A stretch of 41,982 bases of DNA from Pedobacter sp. L105 (lineage in GTDB: Bacteria; Bacteroidota; Bacteroidia; Sphingobacteriales; Sphingobacteriaceae): NCBI RefSeq assembly GCF_009765875.1, contig NZ_LMUP01000006.1, positions 323,407-365,388 on the forward strand. The letters run 5' to 3'. Under the pieces are notes generated by a model. That model was given only the letters and a program-made list of their open reading frames with translations, ran no database searches and was not told the origin of the DNA. How positions within the stretch are numbered: the stretch's first letter is position 1; every line of letters starts with the position of its first letter. A program made the position numbers and the translations under genes. Shown in pieces: positions 7,105-16,192 of the stretch.

Positions 7105-7109
7105 CGTTT
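7094..7109. repeat. 16-bp perfect palindrome over the -35 box of GIN copy 3
   Basis: AAACGTTGCAACGTTT is fully self-complementary. It lies between the divergent GIN copy 3 and phosphoribosyltransferase genes and could be an operator. Copy 2 lacks the second half, so the symmetry may be incidental to the -35 sequence. Confidence 0.5.
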
Positions 7110-7180
7110 TGAAATTATTTTTCGGATATTTGATTAAGAAGCTTAAAATTCTTCTTTTTGTATCCTAACAAACATTACAA

Positions 7181-7690
7181 ATGGCCGATTCGCAATTACT
7201 TATTTTAGATAAAAAACAAATCCAGCAGAAAATCAACCGTATAGCTTATCAAATACTGGAAGATAATTTAAATGAAAAAGAGATTGTGCTGGCAGGTATC
7301 TGGGACAGAGGATATAAACTGGCATTGAGGCTCAAGGAAATCTTATTGGAAATATCTGATCTGAAAATAACGATGTTTAAGATTGAGTTGGAGAAGGATA
7401 CCAGTAAGCTGTCTGCGACAACAGATCTTGAACCTGTTAAGGTGAAGAATAAAGTAATCATCCTGGTTGATGATGTCCTCAATAGCGGTAAAACACTGGC
7501 CTATGGTTTTGGCGTTTTCTTAAATACACCACATAAAAAGATCCGTACTGTAGTACTGGTAGACAGAAGTCATAAGATTTTCCCTATTGCAACAGATTAT
7601 GTAGGGCTTCAGATGGCTACTGTACTTAAAGAACATGTAGATGTGGTGCTTGATGTAGAAGGTCAGGAGGATGGTGTTTATTTAAGCTGA
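7181..7690 (+). CDS. Type I phosphoribosyltransferase (PyrR/Hpt-like)
   Basis: A 169-residue cytosolic enzyme of the PRTase fold. The PRPP-binding loop is clear: VIILVDDVLNSGKTL (about 92-106), with the two acidic residues, glycine and threonine that hold the ribose phosphate. LAGIWDRGYKLALRL (about 37-51) is the first pyrophosphate-binding loop. Length and the closing VLKEHVDVVLDVEGQEDGVYL resemble PyrR-like uracil PRTases, but without the neighbouring pyr genes I cannot tell uracil PRTase or regulator from a purine PRTase. It is translationally close (2 bp) to the next gene. Confidence 0.85.
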   Translation: MADSQLLILDKKQIQQKINRIAYQILEDNLNEKEIVLAGIWDRGYKLALRLKEILLEISDLKITMFKIELEKDTSKLSATTDLEPVKVKNKVIILVDDVLNSGKTLAYGFGVFLNTPHKKIRTVVLVDRSHKIFPIATDYVGLQMATVLKEHVDVVLDVEGQEDGVYLS

Positions 7691-7692
7691 TT

Positions 7693-8745
7693 ATGCTTAA
7701 TCTCATCATTGTATATGTTGTTCTTATATTCCTGATATTACGCTTTTCCGTAACGGTATTTAATTTTTTGTCAAATCCAAAACTGGGAAATTACGGAAAG
7801 CATTTTACGGATAAGGTTTCCATATTGGTGGATGCAACTGCAGATAACGATGGTTTGCTGAAATTGCTGACTGCCTTGCAAAAACAGGATTATCAGCGCA
7901 TAGAAGTTTTCATTGATCATTCTAAACCGGAAGAAATTAATATTGATATCAATGACCTGTGCAAAAAAGATCAGCGTTTTAGGGTGAGGAAAAAGAGCTC
8001 AGGTAATATCAATCCGGCCGAAGAAACTACAGGGGCCTATCTTCTTTTTCTTGGCGTAAATACAATAGTTAAAAAAGGGCTGATCAATAGCTTAATCTAT
8101 AGGACCAGGGTTTTTAACCTGGCATTGCTGAGTATTATTCCTACGCAATCGTTCTCCGGATTTATCAATTATTGCCTTGTTCCGCTCAACAACTTTGTAC
8201 TACTTAATTTAACCCCTTTAAGGCTGGTACGTTTATTTTCAAGTCCTGTATTTTCGGCAGGCAGTAATCAATGCATGTTCTTTGACTCCGCTTTATATAG
8301 AAAATATGAATGGGAGCAGCGGTTTAATGGTAAACTGCCAGAGGCACTTGAAGTGGTTAAATCTGTAAAACAGGAAGGATTTAAGGCGGAGACCTTACTG
8401 GGAAATAAATTAATCTATACGTTTATCCCGTCTCATGGTTTTGTGTCTTTTCAAAAAATAGGTCAGCTGCTGCTGAGGAAATTTGGCAATAATATTTTTG
8501 CGGCCTTATTATATATCCTGCTGGTCGTAACAGGGCCGTTATTTATGCTGTTCAACTATGAATATAGCCTGCTTATACTTCCTGTGGGATTGATTTTCCT
8601 CACCAGGATGATGATCTCCTTTTTGTCGGGGCAGCATCCGTTATGGAATATCCTGCTGCATCCGCTGCAAATGTTGATGCTGTTGATATCCTTACTCACT
8701 GCAATTTTTGATAAAAGCATTCAGCTGATAAAAAGCAGAAATTAA
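7693..8745 (+). CDS. GT2-like membrane protein with degenerate catalytic motifs
   Basis: 350 residues: an N-terminal anchor (1-26), a cytoplasmic domain (about 40-240) and a cluster of hydrophobic segments after residue 268. The middle follows the order of a family 2 glycosyltransferase: VSILVDATADNDGLLKLLTALQ as the nucleotide-binding strand, GAYLLFLGVNT (114-124) where active enzymes read FLDADT, and FSAGSNQCMFFDSALYRK as the acceptor loop. The DxD is replaced by GVN, and the later ED motif appears as LPEALEVV. I infer a catalytically dead or re-purposed GT2 protein. It is probably co-transcribed with the phosphoribosyltransferase and followed by ispH. Confidence 0.65.
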   Translation: MLNLIIVYVVLIFLILRFSVTVFNFLSNPKLGNYGKHFTDKVSILVDATADNDGLLKLLTALQKQDYQRIEVFIDHSKPEEINIDINDLCKKDQRFRVRKKSSGNINPAEETTGAYLLFLGVNTIVKKGLINSLIYRTRVFNLALLSIIPTQSFSGFINYCLVPLNNFVLLNLTPLRLVRLFSSPVFSAGSNQCMFFDSALYRKYEWEQRFNGKLPEALEVVKSVKQEGFKAETLLGNKLIYTFIPSHGFVSFQKIGQLLLRKFGNNIFAALLYILLVVTGPLFMLFNYEYSLLILPVGLIFLTRMMISFLSGQHPLWNILLHPLQMLMLLISLLTAIFDKSIQLIKSRN

Positions 8746-8783
8746 GAATTTAATAAGCTTAGGGATATGAAACTCTTTTTGCG

Positions 8784-8791
8784 TAATTTTG
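8784..8791 (+). promoter_or_regulatory. -7 promoter element of ispH
   Basis: TAATTTTG fits TAnnTTTG exactly, 36 bp before the ispH ATG, giving a leader of roughly 30 nt. No convincing -33 box is visible. Confidence 0.5.
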
Positions 8792-8827
8792 TAGTACCAA
8801 GCATCTGCAGTATTTAAACAAAAACTT

Positions 8828-9676
8828 ATGACCTACAATCTAGCCGTAACGATAGATAAAGCCTCAGGCTTTTGCTTCGGTGTAGTTTATGCAATAGAAA
8901 TGGCTGAAGATATTCTGGCCGAAGAAGACTATTTGTATTGTCTGGGTGATATTGTTCACAATGATGAAGAAGTAAAACGTCTAACAGATAAAGGACTGCG
9001 TATTATTGATCACGAACAGTTACATCAGCTTTATGATGAAAAGGTACTGATCCGGGCGCATGGCGAAGCGCCTTCAACTTATCAGCTGGCATTAGAAAAT
9101 AACCTGATTTTAATTGATGCTTCTTGTCCGGTAGTATTAAAACTGCAGAATCGGATAAAAAATTCTTATGATGATAAAGAGCAGATCCTGATCTTCGGAA
9201 AACATGGTCATGCTGAAGTAATTGGTCTTCAGGGACAGACTGATGGAAATGCCATTGTATTTCAGGACCTGGCAGAACTGGATCATATGGATCTTCCAAA
9301 TAAGTTTACCTTATACAGTCAGACAACCAAAAGCACAGAAAAGTTCTACCACATCAAAGATCAGTTGCTCAGCAGGGGATATGAAGTGAAGGCCAACGAT
9401 ACCATTTGCAGGCAGGTTTCTAACCGTTACGAAGACCTCGAACAGTTTGTTGTAAATTATGACAGGATCATTTTTGTGTCGGGCAAGAAATCCTCCAATG
9501 GAAAAGTACTTTATGATGTCTGTAAAAAATACAATGATGAATCTTATTTCATTTCCAGTACAGATGAATTGGATCTGAACTGGTTCAATCCAAATGATAA
9601 AATTGGTATTTGCGGGGCTACTTCCACACCAATGTGGCTAATGGAGCAGGTAAAAGCCAAGCTAGAGTCGTTCTAA
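8828..9676 (+). CDS. ispH: 4-hydroxy-3-methylbut-2-enyl diphosphate reductase
   Basis: Last enzyme of the MEP isoprenoid pathway, reducing HMBPP to IPP and DMAPP with an oxygen-sensitive Fe-S cluster. 282 residues, normal length. Conserved cluster cysteines are C16 (SGFCFGV), C100 (DASCP) and C194 (DTICRQVSNR). Substrate-binding residues are recognisable at H44 (DIVHN), H78 (RAHGE), H128 and catalytic E130 (GKHGHAEVIG); the final GICGATSTP loop is typical. No other MEP gene is in the window. It has its own promoter element and appears monocistronic. Confidence 0.96.
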   Translation: MTYNLAVTIDKASGFCFGVVYAIEMAEDILAEEDYLYCLGDIVHNDEEVKRLTDKGLRIIDHEQLHQLYDEKVLIRAHGEAPSTYQLALENNLILIDASCPVVLKLQNRIKNSYDDKEQILIFGKHGHAEVIGLQGQTDGNAIVFQDLAELDHMDLPNKFTLYSQTTKSTEKFYHIKDQLLSRGYEVKANDTICRQVSNRYEDLEQFVVNYDRIIFVSGKKSSNGKVLYDVCKKYNDESYFISSTDELDLNWFNPNDKIGICGATSTPMWLMEQVKAKLESF

Positions 9677-9741
9677 CCGGTTTTGTTCATCATTAAAAAG
9701 TAATTATTCCACAGCCGTTTTTTAGCGGGTTTAGCTTAATG

Positions 9742-9749
9742 TATATTTG
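9742..9749 (+). promoter_or_regulatory. -7 promoter element of hemH
   Basis: TATATTTG fits TAnnTTTG exactly, about 120 bp before the hemH ATG, so the transcript would have a long leader (about 9756-9868). I see no clear riboswitch fold in that leader. Confidence 0.5.
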
Positions 9750-9868
9750 CGTCGAAACCTGATCTGTGATGTCATTTATGAGGAAATTTGTTTAAATAGA
9801 TGATTTTATTCATTCATTTTTAGCATTAAACTTCCCTGGGTAATCTGGATAAGTTTCAATATAAAACT

Positions 9869-10894
9869 ATGGGAAAAAAGGGTGTATTATTAGTGAATTT
9901 AGGAACCCCGGACAGCCCGGAGGTAAGTGATGTAAAAAAATATCTGGATGAATTTCTGATGGATGAACGTGTAATAGACGTGAATGCGTTCAGCAGAACA
10001 TTATTGGTAAAAGGAGTAATCGTTCCTTTTCGAAGTCCTAAAACAGCAAAATTGTATAAAGAGATCTGGGATGAAAATGGCTCACCTCTGTTGTATTATA
10101 GTAAAATACAGGCAGCCCTTTTGCAGGAAGAACTTGGTGACGATTACCATGTAGAATTAGCGATGCGCTATCAGACCCCGTCTATTGCTTCGGCATTGGA
10201 AAATATGAAAGCTGGCCTGGTAGAAAGTATCCAGGTAATTCCCATGTTTCCTCAGTATGCTTCGGCAAGTACAGGTTCTGTGATTCAAAAGGTAATGGAA
10301 ATTGTGGGGAAATGGCAAACTATTCCACCTGTATCTTTTGTAAATTCATTTCACGATAATGAACTGATGATTGGTGCATTCGCTGATAATGCCAGAAAAT
10401 ACCACCCTGAAACATATGATCAGATCTTATTTAGCTTTCATGGATTACCGGAGCGCCAGCTGAAAAAATGCGACCATTCCGGTCAGCATTGTCTAAAGGC
10501 AGACAACTGCTGTAATACATTAACCGATGTAAATAAATTTTGTTATTCGGCACAATGTCATGATACAGCGAGGCTGATTGCCGAAAGATTAAATATTCCT
10601 GCTGATCAATATTCGGTTTGTTTTCAATCCAGATTAGGTAAAGATCCCTGGGTACAGCCCTACACTAGTGAAGTACTAAAAGAGCTGGCTGCAAAAGGAA
10701 AAAAGAAACTGCTTGTTTTTTGTCCTGCTTTTGTGGCTGACTGCCTGGAAACACTATATGAGGTTACTGTAGAATATGGAGAAGATTTTAAAAAACTGGG
10801 TGGTGAAGAAGTTCAGTTGGTTTCCAGTTTAAATGAACATCCTCAGTGGATCGCTGCATTAGTAAAGATGGTGAAAGATCAGCATAGCGTTTAA
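9869..10894 (+). CDS. hemH: Ferrochelatase
   Basis: Inserts Fe2+ into protoporphyrin IX (or coproporphyrin III) to make haem. 341 residues. Signatures: LLVNLGTPDSPE (7-18), catalytic H191 in FSFHGLPERQLKK, QSRLGKDPWVQP (253-264) and the carboxylate-bearing ADCLETLYEV with E294. An internal cysteine group, C201, C208, C214 and C215, directly follows the catalytic histidine; C225 and C230 lie just beyond. Ferrochelatases with an internal [2Fe-2S] site have been described (as I recall, in Bdellovibrio), so this copy may bind a cluster. The gene overlaps convergent waaA by 4 bp. Confidence 0.96.
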   Translation: MGKKGVLLVNLGTPDSPEVSDVKKYLDEFLMDERVIDVNAFSRTLLVKGVIVPFRSPKTAKLYKEIWDENGSPLLYYSKIQAALLQEELGDDYHVELAMRYQTPSIASALENMKAGLVESIQVIPMFPQYASASTGSVIQKVMEIVGKWQTIPPVSFVNSFHDNELMIGAFADNARKYHPETYDQILFSFHGLPERQLKKCDHSGQHCLKADNCCNTLTDVNKFCYSAQCHDTARLIAERLNIPADQYSVCFQSRLGKDPWVQPYTSEVLKELAAKGKKKLLVFCPAFVADCLETLYEVTVEYGEDFKKLGGEEVQLVSSLNEHPQWIAALVKMVKDQHSV

Positions 10895-12114
10895 ATATAA
10901 GACTCCAGGTAATTGGTGATCTGTAAAGTTGATCCCGTTTTGTCCTGCACATACTTTTTAGCAGTAACTCCTGCATTTTTATCTGTCTGCAGTGTCTTAA
11001 ACGCTGCAGACAGCTCTTCAATAGAGCTGATACTGATCGCGGCGCCAAAACTGATCAGGTCTTTCGCCTCCTGGAATTTATCATATTTTGGCCCAAAAAT
11101 TACCGGCAGCCCAAATGCAGCGGCTTCCAGCGTATTGTGAATACCTGTGCCGAAACCTCCGCCAATATAAGCTATCAGACCATATTGATAAATAGAAGAC
11201 AGCAGCCCGATGTTATCTATTAAAAGAACCTGCTTGTCCCTAAAATCAATCGTGTTTTCATTAAATTGTGAATATCGCAATCCATCCGGTATCAATTTAA
11301 GTAGCTGCTCTAAATGGCCCGCATCGATCTCATGCGGTGCAATAATAAATTTCCAACCCGGGAACTGATCAATTAATCCCGCAAGGAGTAGCTCATCCTG
11401 AGGCCAGGTGCTGCCGGCAACTAAAACAGGAGAAACCCCGCAGAATTTTTCTATCAGGGCAAGTTGCCTGGGGTTCTTTGCATTTTCTGATACCCTGTCA
11501 AAACGGGTATCGCCACTAAGGCTTATCTGTTCAAGCTTAATGCCTTTTAAGAGTTTTACACTCTCTTCATTCTGAACAAAAAAATGGGTAACCAGGCTCA
11601 GCATATGACGGTAAAAACCACCGTACCATTTAAAGAAAATCTGGTTAGGTCTAAAGATCCCGGAAATAATAATCAGTGGGATGCCTTTATCTTTTAGCGC
11701 TTTAAAATAGTGGAACCAGAACTCATATTTTGTGAAAATAACTATTTCAGGATTAATCAGGCTAACAAATTCTTTGGCGTTTTTGCTGGTATCCAGGGGA
11801 AGATAGAATACCCCATCCGCCAGGTCATAATTTTTACGTATTTCATAGCCAGAGGGGGAGAAGAAAGTAATAATAATCGATTTATGGGGATATTTATTTT
11901 TTAACTCTTCTAAAACTGGTCTTCCCTGCTCAAATTCTCCAAGAGAAGCAAAATGAAACCAAATATGTTTTTTTGTGAGATCTACCTTATTTGCTATAGT
12001 TTTAAAAATATTCTCTCTGCCTTTTATAAATAATTTAGCTTTAACGTTAAAGGGTGAAACGGTGTACAAGACTATTCTGTACAAAAAAATACCAAAATTA
12101 TAAAGCCAAAGCAT
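10891..12114 (-). CDS. waaA: 3-deoxy-D-manno-octulosonic-acid (Kdo) transferase
   Basis: Transfers Kdo from CMP-Kdo to lipid A precursor, the first inner-core step of lipopolysaccharide assembly, at the cytoplasmic face of the inner membrane. 407 residues: an N-terminal membrane anchor (1-20), an N-terminal GT30 domain with the conserved HFASLGEFEQG in which E60 aligns with the catalytic glutamate, and a C-terminal domain with YIGGGFGTGIHNTLEAAAFG (CMP-Kdo-binding region) and PVIFGPKYDKFQEA. It is divergent from ugd, sharing about 140 bp of upstream DNA, and its stop overlaps hemH by 4 bp. Whether one or two Kdo units are added cannot be read from sequence. Confidence 0.95.
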   Translation of the reverse strand: MLWLYNFGIFLYRIVLYTVSPFNVKAKLFIKGRENIFKTIANKVDLTKKHIWFHFASLGEFEQGRPVLEELKNKYPHKSIIITFFSPSGYEIRKNYDLADGVFYLPLDTSKNAKEFVSLINPEIVIFTKYEFWFHYFKALKDKGIPLIIISGIFRPNQIFFKWYGGFYRHMLSLVTHFFVQNEESVKLLKGIKLEQISLSGDTRFDRVSENAKNPRQLALIEKFCGVSPVLVAGSTWPQDELLLAGLIDQFPGWKFIIAPHEIDAGHLEQLLKLIPDGLRYSQFNENTIDFRDKQVLLIDNIGLLSSIYQYGLIAYIGGGFGTGIHNTLEAAAFGLPVIFGPKYDKFQEAKDLISFGAAISISSIEELSAAFKTLQTDKNAGVTAKKYVQDKTGSTLQITNYLESYI

Positions 12115-12257
12115 TTTGTAGGTTTATTTATTATCTTAGCCGAAGATACTCGATTAAAATTAAAATTTTCCGTATTATATGTTAAATCAATCTGTTTTTA
12201 GTGTGATGAAAACATATAGTTTTATGCTAGCTACTTAATAATTAAAAATATATTCAT

Positions 12258-13568
12258 ATGAAAATCGCCGTAATCGGAACAGGGTATGTTGGACTCGTAA
12301 CAGGAACTTGTCTTGCAGAAACAGGTAACAACGTAATTTGTGTTGATATTGATAAAGCAAAAGTGCTCAAAATGCAGAATGGTGAAATACCTATCTATGA
12401 GCCAGGTTTGGATGTATTGTTTTTGAGAAACATTGAACAAAAAAGATTAACTTTTACTACTGATCTGGCGCTGGCTGTTAAAGACGCACAAATCATATTT
12501 ATGGCATTGCCAACTCCTCCGGGAGGAGACGGAGCTGCAGATCTTTCCTATATTTTAGGTGCTGCAAAAGATATCTCTAAACTGGTTACAGAATATAAAG
12601 TTATAGTGAATAAATCTACTGTTCCTGTGGGTACAGCAGATAAAGTACAGGCTGTTTTCACCGAGAACACTGATGTTCAGATTGACGTGGTTTCAAACCC
12701 TGAATTTTTACGTGAAGGTGTAGCTGTTGACGATTTTATGAAACCAGACCGTGTGGTTATCGGTACACGCAGTGAGCGCGCACAAAAACTAATGGCTGAG
12801 TTATACGGGCCATATGTTCGTCAGGGTAATCCTATCCTGTTTATGGATGAGCGTTCTTCAGAGTTGACAAAATATGCAGCAAACTCGTTCCTGGCTACTA
12901 AAATCACTTTCATGAATGAAGTGGCTAATTTATGTGAACTGGTTGGTGCTGACGTTGATGCTGTCCGCAAAGGTATAGGTTCTGATGAAAGGATCGGTAA
13001 ACGTTTCTTATTTCCAGGTATAGGTTATGGCGGATCTTGTTTCCCTAAGGATGTTCAGGCACTGGCTAAATCTGCTGAAGAGAATAAGTATGACTTTGCT
13101 ATCCTTAAAGCCGTAATGGAAATCAATGAAAAACAAAAAACAGTTATCGTTGATAAAGTACTGAAATATTATAAAGATGGCATCAAAGGCAAACATTTTG
13201 CACTTTGGGGATTAGCCTTCAAACCTGAAACAGATGATATCCGTGAAGCACCAGCTTTGTATATCATCGATAAACTGGTAAACGAAGGAGCAACTGTTAC
13301 TGTTTTCGATCCTGAAGGAATGCCAAATGTGAAAAAAGTCATTGGTGATAAAGTGAAATTTGCTGATAACCAATATGATGCTTTAGAAGGTGCTGATGCA
13401 CTGCTGATCGCTACTGAATGGTCGGTATTCCGTAATCCTGATTTCGAGAAAATCGAAGAGAAACTTACCAACAAAGTTATTTTTGACGGACGTAACTTAT
13501 ACGACCTGCAGAAAATGATCGATTTGGGATATTATTATAACAGTATTGGCCGTAAATTGGTAGACTAA
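12258..13568 (+). CDS. ugd: UDP-glucose 6-dehydrogenase
   Basis: Oxidises UDP-glucose twice with NAD+ to UDP-glucuronate. 436 residues. The N-terminal Rossmann motif is [19 protein letters not shown] (3-21). The catalytic cysteine is C261 in [25 protein letters not shown] supplies the conserved central lysine, and the C-terminal UDP-binding domain contains [18 protein letters not shown]. First gene of a nucleotide-sugar operon: its TAA shares a base with the ATG of the UDP-glucuronate decarboxylase (TAATG), so product and next substrate are encoded by translationally coupled genes. Confidence 0.97.
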   Translation: MKIAVIGTGYVGLVTGTCLAETGNNVICVDIDKAKVLKMQNGEIPIYEPGLDVLFLRNIEQKRLTFTTDLALAVKDAQIIFMALPTPPGGDGAADLSYILGAAKDISKLVTEYKVIVNKSTVPVGTADKVQAVFTENTDVQIDVVSNPEFLREGVAVDDFMKPDRVVIGTRSERAQKLMAELYGPYVRQGNPILFMDERSSELTKYAANSFLATKITFMNEVANLCELVGADVDAVRKGIGSDERIGKRFLFPGIGYGGSCFPKDVQALAKSAEENKYDFAILKAVMEINEKQKTVIVDKVLKYYKDGIKGKHFALWGLAFKPETDDIREAPALYIIDKLVNEGATVTVFDPEGMPNVKKVIGDKVKFADNQYDALEGADALLIATEWSVFRNPDFEKIEEKLTNKVIFDGRNLYDLQKMIDLGYYYNSIGRKLVD

Positions 13569-14557
13569 TGGAACGCAAAAGAGTATTAATTACCGGTGCT
13601 GCCGGATTTCTGGGTTCGCATCTTTGCGACAGGTTTATCAAAGAAGATTATCATGTTATAGCAATGGATAACCTGATCACAGGCGACCTGCAAAACATTG
13701 AACATCTTTTTGCTTTAGAGAATTTTGAGTTTTCTCACCATGACGTCTCTAAATATGTTTATGTACCGGGCAAACTGGATTATATCCTTCATTTTGCATC
13801 TCCTGCAAGCCCTATAGATTATTTAAAAATCCCCATCCAAACATTAAAAGTGGGTTCATTGGGAACACACAACCTGCTTGGATTAGCTAAAAACAAAGGT
13901 GCCAGGATGATCATTGCTTCTACTTCTGAAGTATATGGTGATCCAAACGTAAATCCACAGCCGGAAGAATATTGGGGAAATGTTAATCCTGTAGGCCCAC
14001 GTGGTGTATATGATGAAGCTAAACGTTTCCAGGAGGCCATCACGATGGCTTACCATACTTTCCATGGCCTGGAAACACGTATCGTACGTATTTTTAATAC
14101 TTATGGTCCGAGAATGCGTCTTAACGACGGCCGCGTATTGCCTGCTTTTATCGGACAGGCATTAAGAGGCGAGGATCTGACTATTTTTGGGGATGGGTCA
14201 CAAACACGTTCTTTCTGTTACGTTGATGATCTGGTTGAAGGTATTTATCGTTTATTATTAAGTGATTATGCACAGCCGGTAAATATTGGTAATCCTGATG
14301 AGATCACAATCAGTCAATTTGCTGAAGAGATCATCAAACTTACGGGAACTACACAAAAGGTAATTTATAAAGACCTGCCGATTGATGATCCAAAACAGCG
14401 TCAGCCGGATATTACTAAAGCCCGTGCATTGCTGAACTGGGAACCTAAGGTTGCCCGTGCAGAAGGACTTAAAATTACTTATGAGTATTTCAAAAGTTTA
14501 CCTGCTGAAGCACTCGTTAATAACGATCATAAAGATTTTACAACTTATAACCGCTAA
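13568..14557 (+). CDS. uxs: UDP-glucuronate decarboxylase (UDP-xylose synthase)
   Basis: Converts UDP-glucuronate to UDP-xylose via a 4-keto intermediate. 329 residues, extended SDR fold: nucleotide motif [13 protein letters not shown] (8-20), [11 protein letters not shown] typical of this family, catalytic triad T119/Y148/K152 with E121 ([24 protein letters not shown]). The GPRxxYDEAKR string separates Uxs from 4-epimerases and 4,6-dehydratases. It directly follows ugd with a one-base overlap and precedes galE by 6 bp. The product would feed xylose into surface polysaccharide or glycoprotein glycans. Confidence 0.93.
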   Translation: MERKRVLITGAAGFLGSHLCDRFIKEDYHVIAMDNLITGDLQNIEHLFALENFEFSHHDVSKYVYVPGKLDYILHFASPASPIDYLKIPIQTLKVGSLGTHNLLGLAKNKGARMIIASTSEVYGDPNVNPQPEEYWGNVNPVGPRGVYDEAKRFQEAITMAYHTFHGLETRIVRIFNTYGPRMRLNDGRVLPAFIGQALRGEDLTIFGDGSQTRSFCYVDDLVEGIYRLLLSDYAQPVNIGNPDEITISQFAEEIIKLTGTTQKVIYKDLPIDDPKQRQPDITKARALLNWEPKVARAEGLKITYEYFKSLPAEALVNNDHKDFTTYNR

Positions 14558-14563
14558 TTATAA

Positions 14564-15586
14564 ATGGGAAAAATATTGGTTACAGGAGGCACCGGATTTA
14601 TTGGTTCTCATACAGCAGTAGAATTGATCAGTGCTGGTTATGATGTAATTCTTGCGGATGATTTTTCAAATTCTAATCCGAAGATTCTTACACAGCTGGA
14701 AACAATTACTGGTAAAAAACCTGAATTTATTGAGATAGATCTTTGTGATGAAGCTAAGGTAAAAGAACTGGTAGCACAGCATCCGGAAATTACCGGAGTG
14801 ATCCATTTTGCAGCATTTAAGGCTGTAGGTGAGTCGGTACAGCAACCATTAAAGTATTACAGAAATAATTTCTATTCCTTAATTAACCTGATCACTGCTT
14901 TTAAAGGCAAGATCGATCTGGTATTCTCTTCTTCCTGTACAGTTTACGGTCAGCCGGATAAACTGCCTGTTACAGAGGATGCCCCTGTTAAAAAAGCGGA
15001 ATCACCTTATGGAAATACGAAACAGATTGCGGAAGAGATGCTTACAGATACTTGTGCGGTTACGCCTGATCTAAAAGTGATTTCACTTCGTTATTTTAAC
15101 CCGGTTGGCGCACATGCCTCTTCATTGATTGGCGAGCTGCCGATTGGTGTACCACAAAATCTGGTGCCTTTTATCACACAATCGGCAATTGGTAAACGCG
15201 GTCCGATTACAGTATACGGAAACGATTACAATACGCCCGATGGAAGTGCAATCAGGGATTATATCCATGTGGTAGATTTAGCTAAAGCGCATGTGGCAGC
15301 TATAAAACGTCTGGAAACTAAAAAAGCAGAAGGTAATTATGAAGTTTTTAACCTGGGTACAGGTAAAGGTTCTTCTGTACTGGAGATTATTCAGGCTTTT
15401 GAATCTTCTACAGGAGAAAAACTAAACTATACCATAGGCGCAAGAAGAGAAGGTGATGTAGAGCAGGTATGGGGTGATGTAACCAAATCCTCTGCACAGC
15501 TTGGCTGGACAGCAGAACTGGACGTCAACGAAATGATGTTGTCTGCATGGAACTGGGAAAAGTATTTGAAAGATAACCCATTTTAA
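14564..15586 (+). CDS. galE: UDP-glucose 4-epimerase
   Basis: Interconverts UDP-glucose and UDP-galactose through a bound NAD. 340 residues, extended SDR: GGTGFIGSH (8-16), catalytic serine in FSSSCTVYGQP (121-131), YxxxK as Y149/K153 in SPYGNTKQIAEE, and LRYFNPVGAH and YNTPDGSAIRDYIHVVDLA typical of GalE. Whether it also accepts N-acetylated or pentose substrates (UDP-xylose to UDP-arabinose) cannot be settled; the position behind uxs makes a 4-epimerase acting on UDP-pentoses conceivable. The unknown next gene starts immediately after its stop. Confidence 0.94.
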   Translation: MGKILVTGGTGFIGSHTAVELISAGYDVILADDFSNSNPKILTQLETITGKKPEFIEIDLCDEAKVKELVAQHPEITGVIHFAAFKAVGESVQQPLKYYRNNFYSLINLITAFKGKIDLVFSSSCTVYGQPDKLPVTEDAPVKKAESPYGNTKQIAEEMLTDTCAVTPDLKVISLRYFNPVGAHASSLIGELPIGVPQNLVPFITQSAIGKRGPITVYGNDYNTPDGSAIRDYIHVVDLAKAHVAAIKRLETKKAEGNYEVFNLGTGKGSSVLEIIQAFESSTGEKLNYTIGARREGDVEQVWGDVTKSSAQLGWTAELDVNEMMLSAWNWEKYLKDNPF

Positions 15587-16153
15587 ATGCTGTTAAAGGA
15601 TCATAAAGATCTTAAGGCTGCAATTACAGCTATACCTCCTAAAGAGAAGGATAAACTATTGTTGCGTCTGATTGCAAAAGATAAGGTGCTCACTGAGCAC
15701 CTTCATTTTAAATTGCTGGAAGATGAAGCAGATCTGGCAGAAAGGTATCAGTCACTACTGGAAGAGATTGATGAAGCTGCGGAAATTTTGAACGGGATGA
15801 AAAAGTCCACTTCTAAAGATGTACTCCTGGTGCTGAGGAAACTGAACGGTAGGGTTAATCATCATTTCAAAGTAACTAAAGACCCGGATACAGAAGTTGA
15901 ACTTCGCCTGCATTTATTAATAAATATGCCTATAGGATATAATGAAAGTGTTTTTTCACCTATGGCAAAGTTTAATGAAAGACTAAAAACATATTTTTTA
16001 AGAACTACGCTGGCCCTCTATAAAAAATACCAGAAACTGCATGAAGATCTGCAGTATGACTTAAAAGATAAATTTAATCAGATATTAGACAAGCTGCATC
16101 AGCACCAATTAACAAAGGCTGCCCGTGAAGTAGGGCTTCCGGAAGAATTATAA
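15587..16153 (+). CDS. Conserved hypothetical helical protein in nucleotide-sugar operon
   Basis: 188 residues, no signal peptide or membrane segment, rich in Lys, Leu and Glu and predicted almost fully alpha-helical. The N-terminal half (HKDLKAAITAIPPKEKDKLL, LLEEIDEAAEILNGMKK) and C-terminal half (LHEDLQYDLKDKFNQILDKL) look like amphipathic or coiled-coil helices; LRKLNGRVNHHFKVTKDPDTE links them. I do not recognise the family. Its ATG directly abuts the galE stop and it precedes rfbB by 39 bp, so it is made with the sugar-nucleotide enzymes; an adaptor role is only a guess. Confidence 0.8.
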   Translation: MLLKDHKDLKAAITAIPPKEKDKLLLRLIAKDKVLTEHLHFKLLEDEADLAERYQSLLEEIDEAAEILNGMKKSTSKDVLLVLRKLNGRVNHHFKVTKDPDTEVELRLHLLINMPIGYNESVFSPMAKFNERLKTYFLRTTLALYKKYQKLHEDLQYDLKDKFNQILDKLHQHQLTKAAREVGLPEEL

Positions 16154-16192
16154 GCATAGGCTGATTAAAAAGCCTGAAAATAAGAAAATAAG

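Noticed and set aside
9756..9868. Riboswitch in the long hemH leader
   Set aside because: I found no convincing conserved stem or known riboswitch core.
12115..12257. Promoter pair between waaA and ugd
   Set aside because: Promoters must lie here, but I found no element close enough to TAnnTTTG on either strand to place one.
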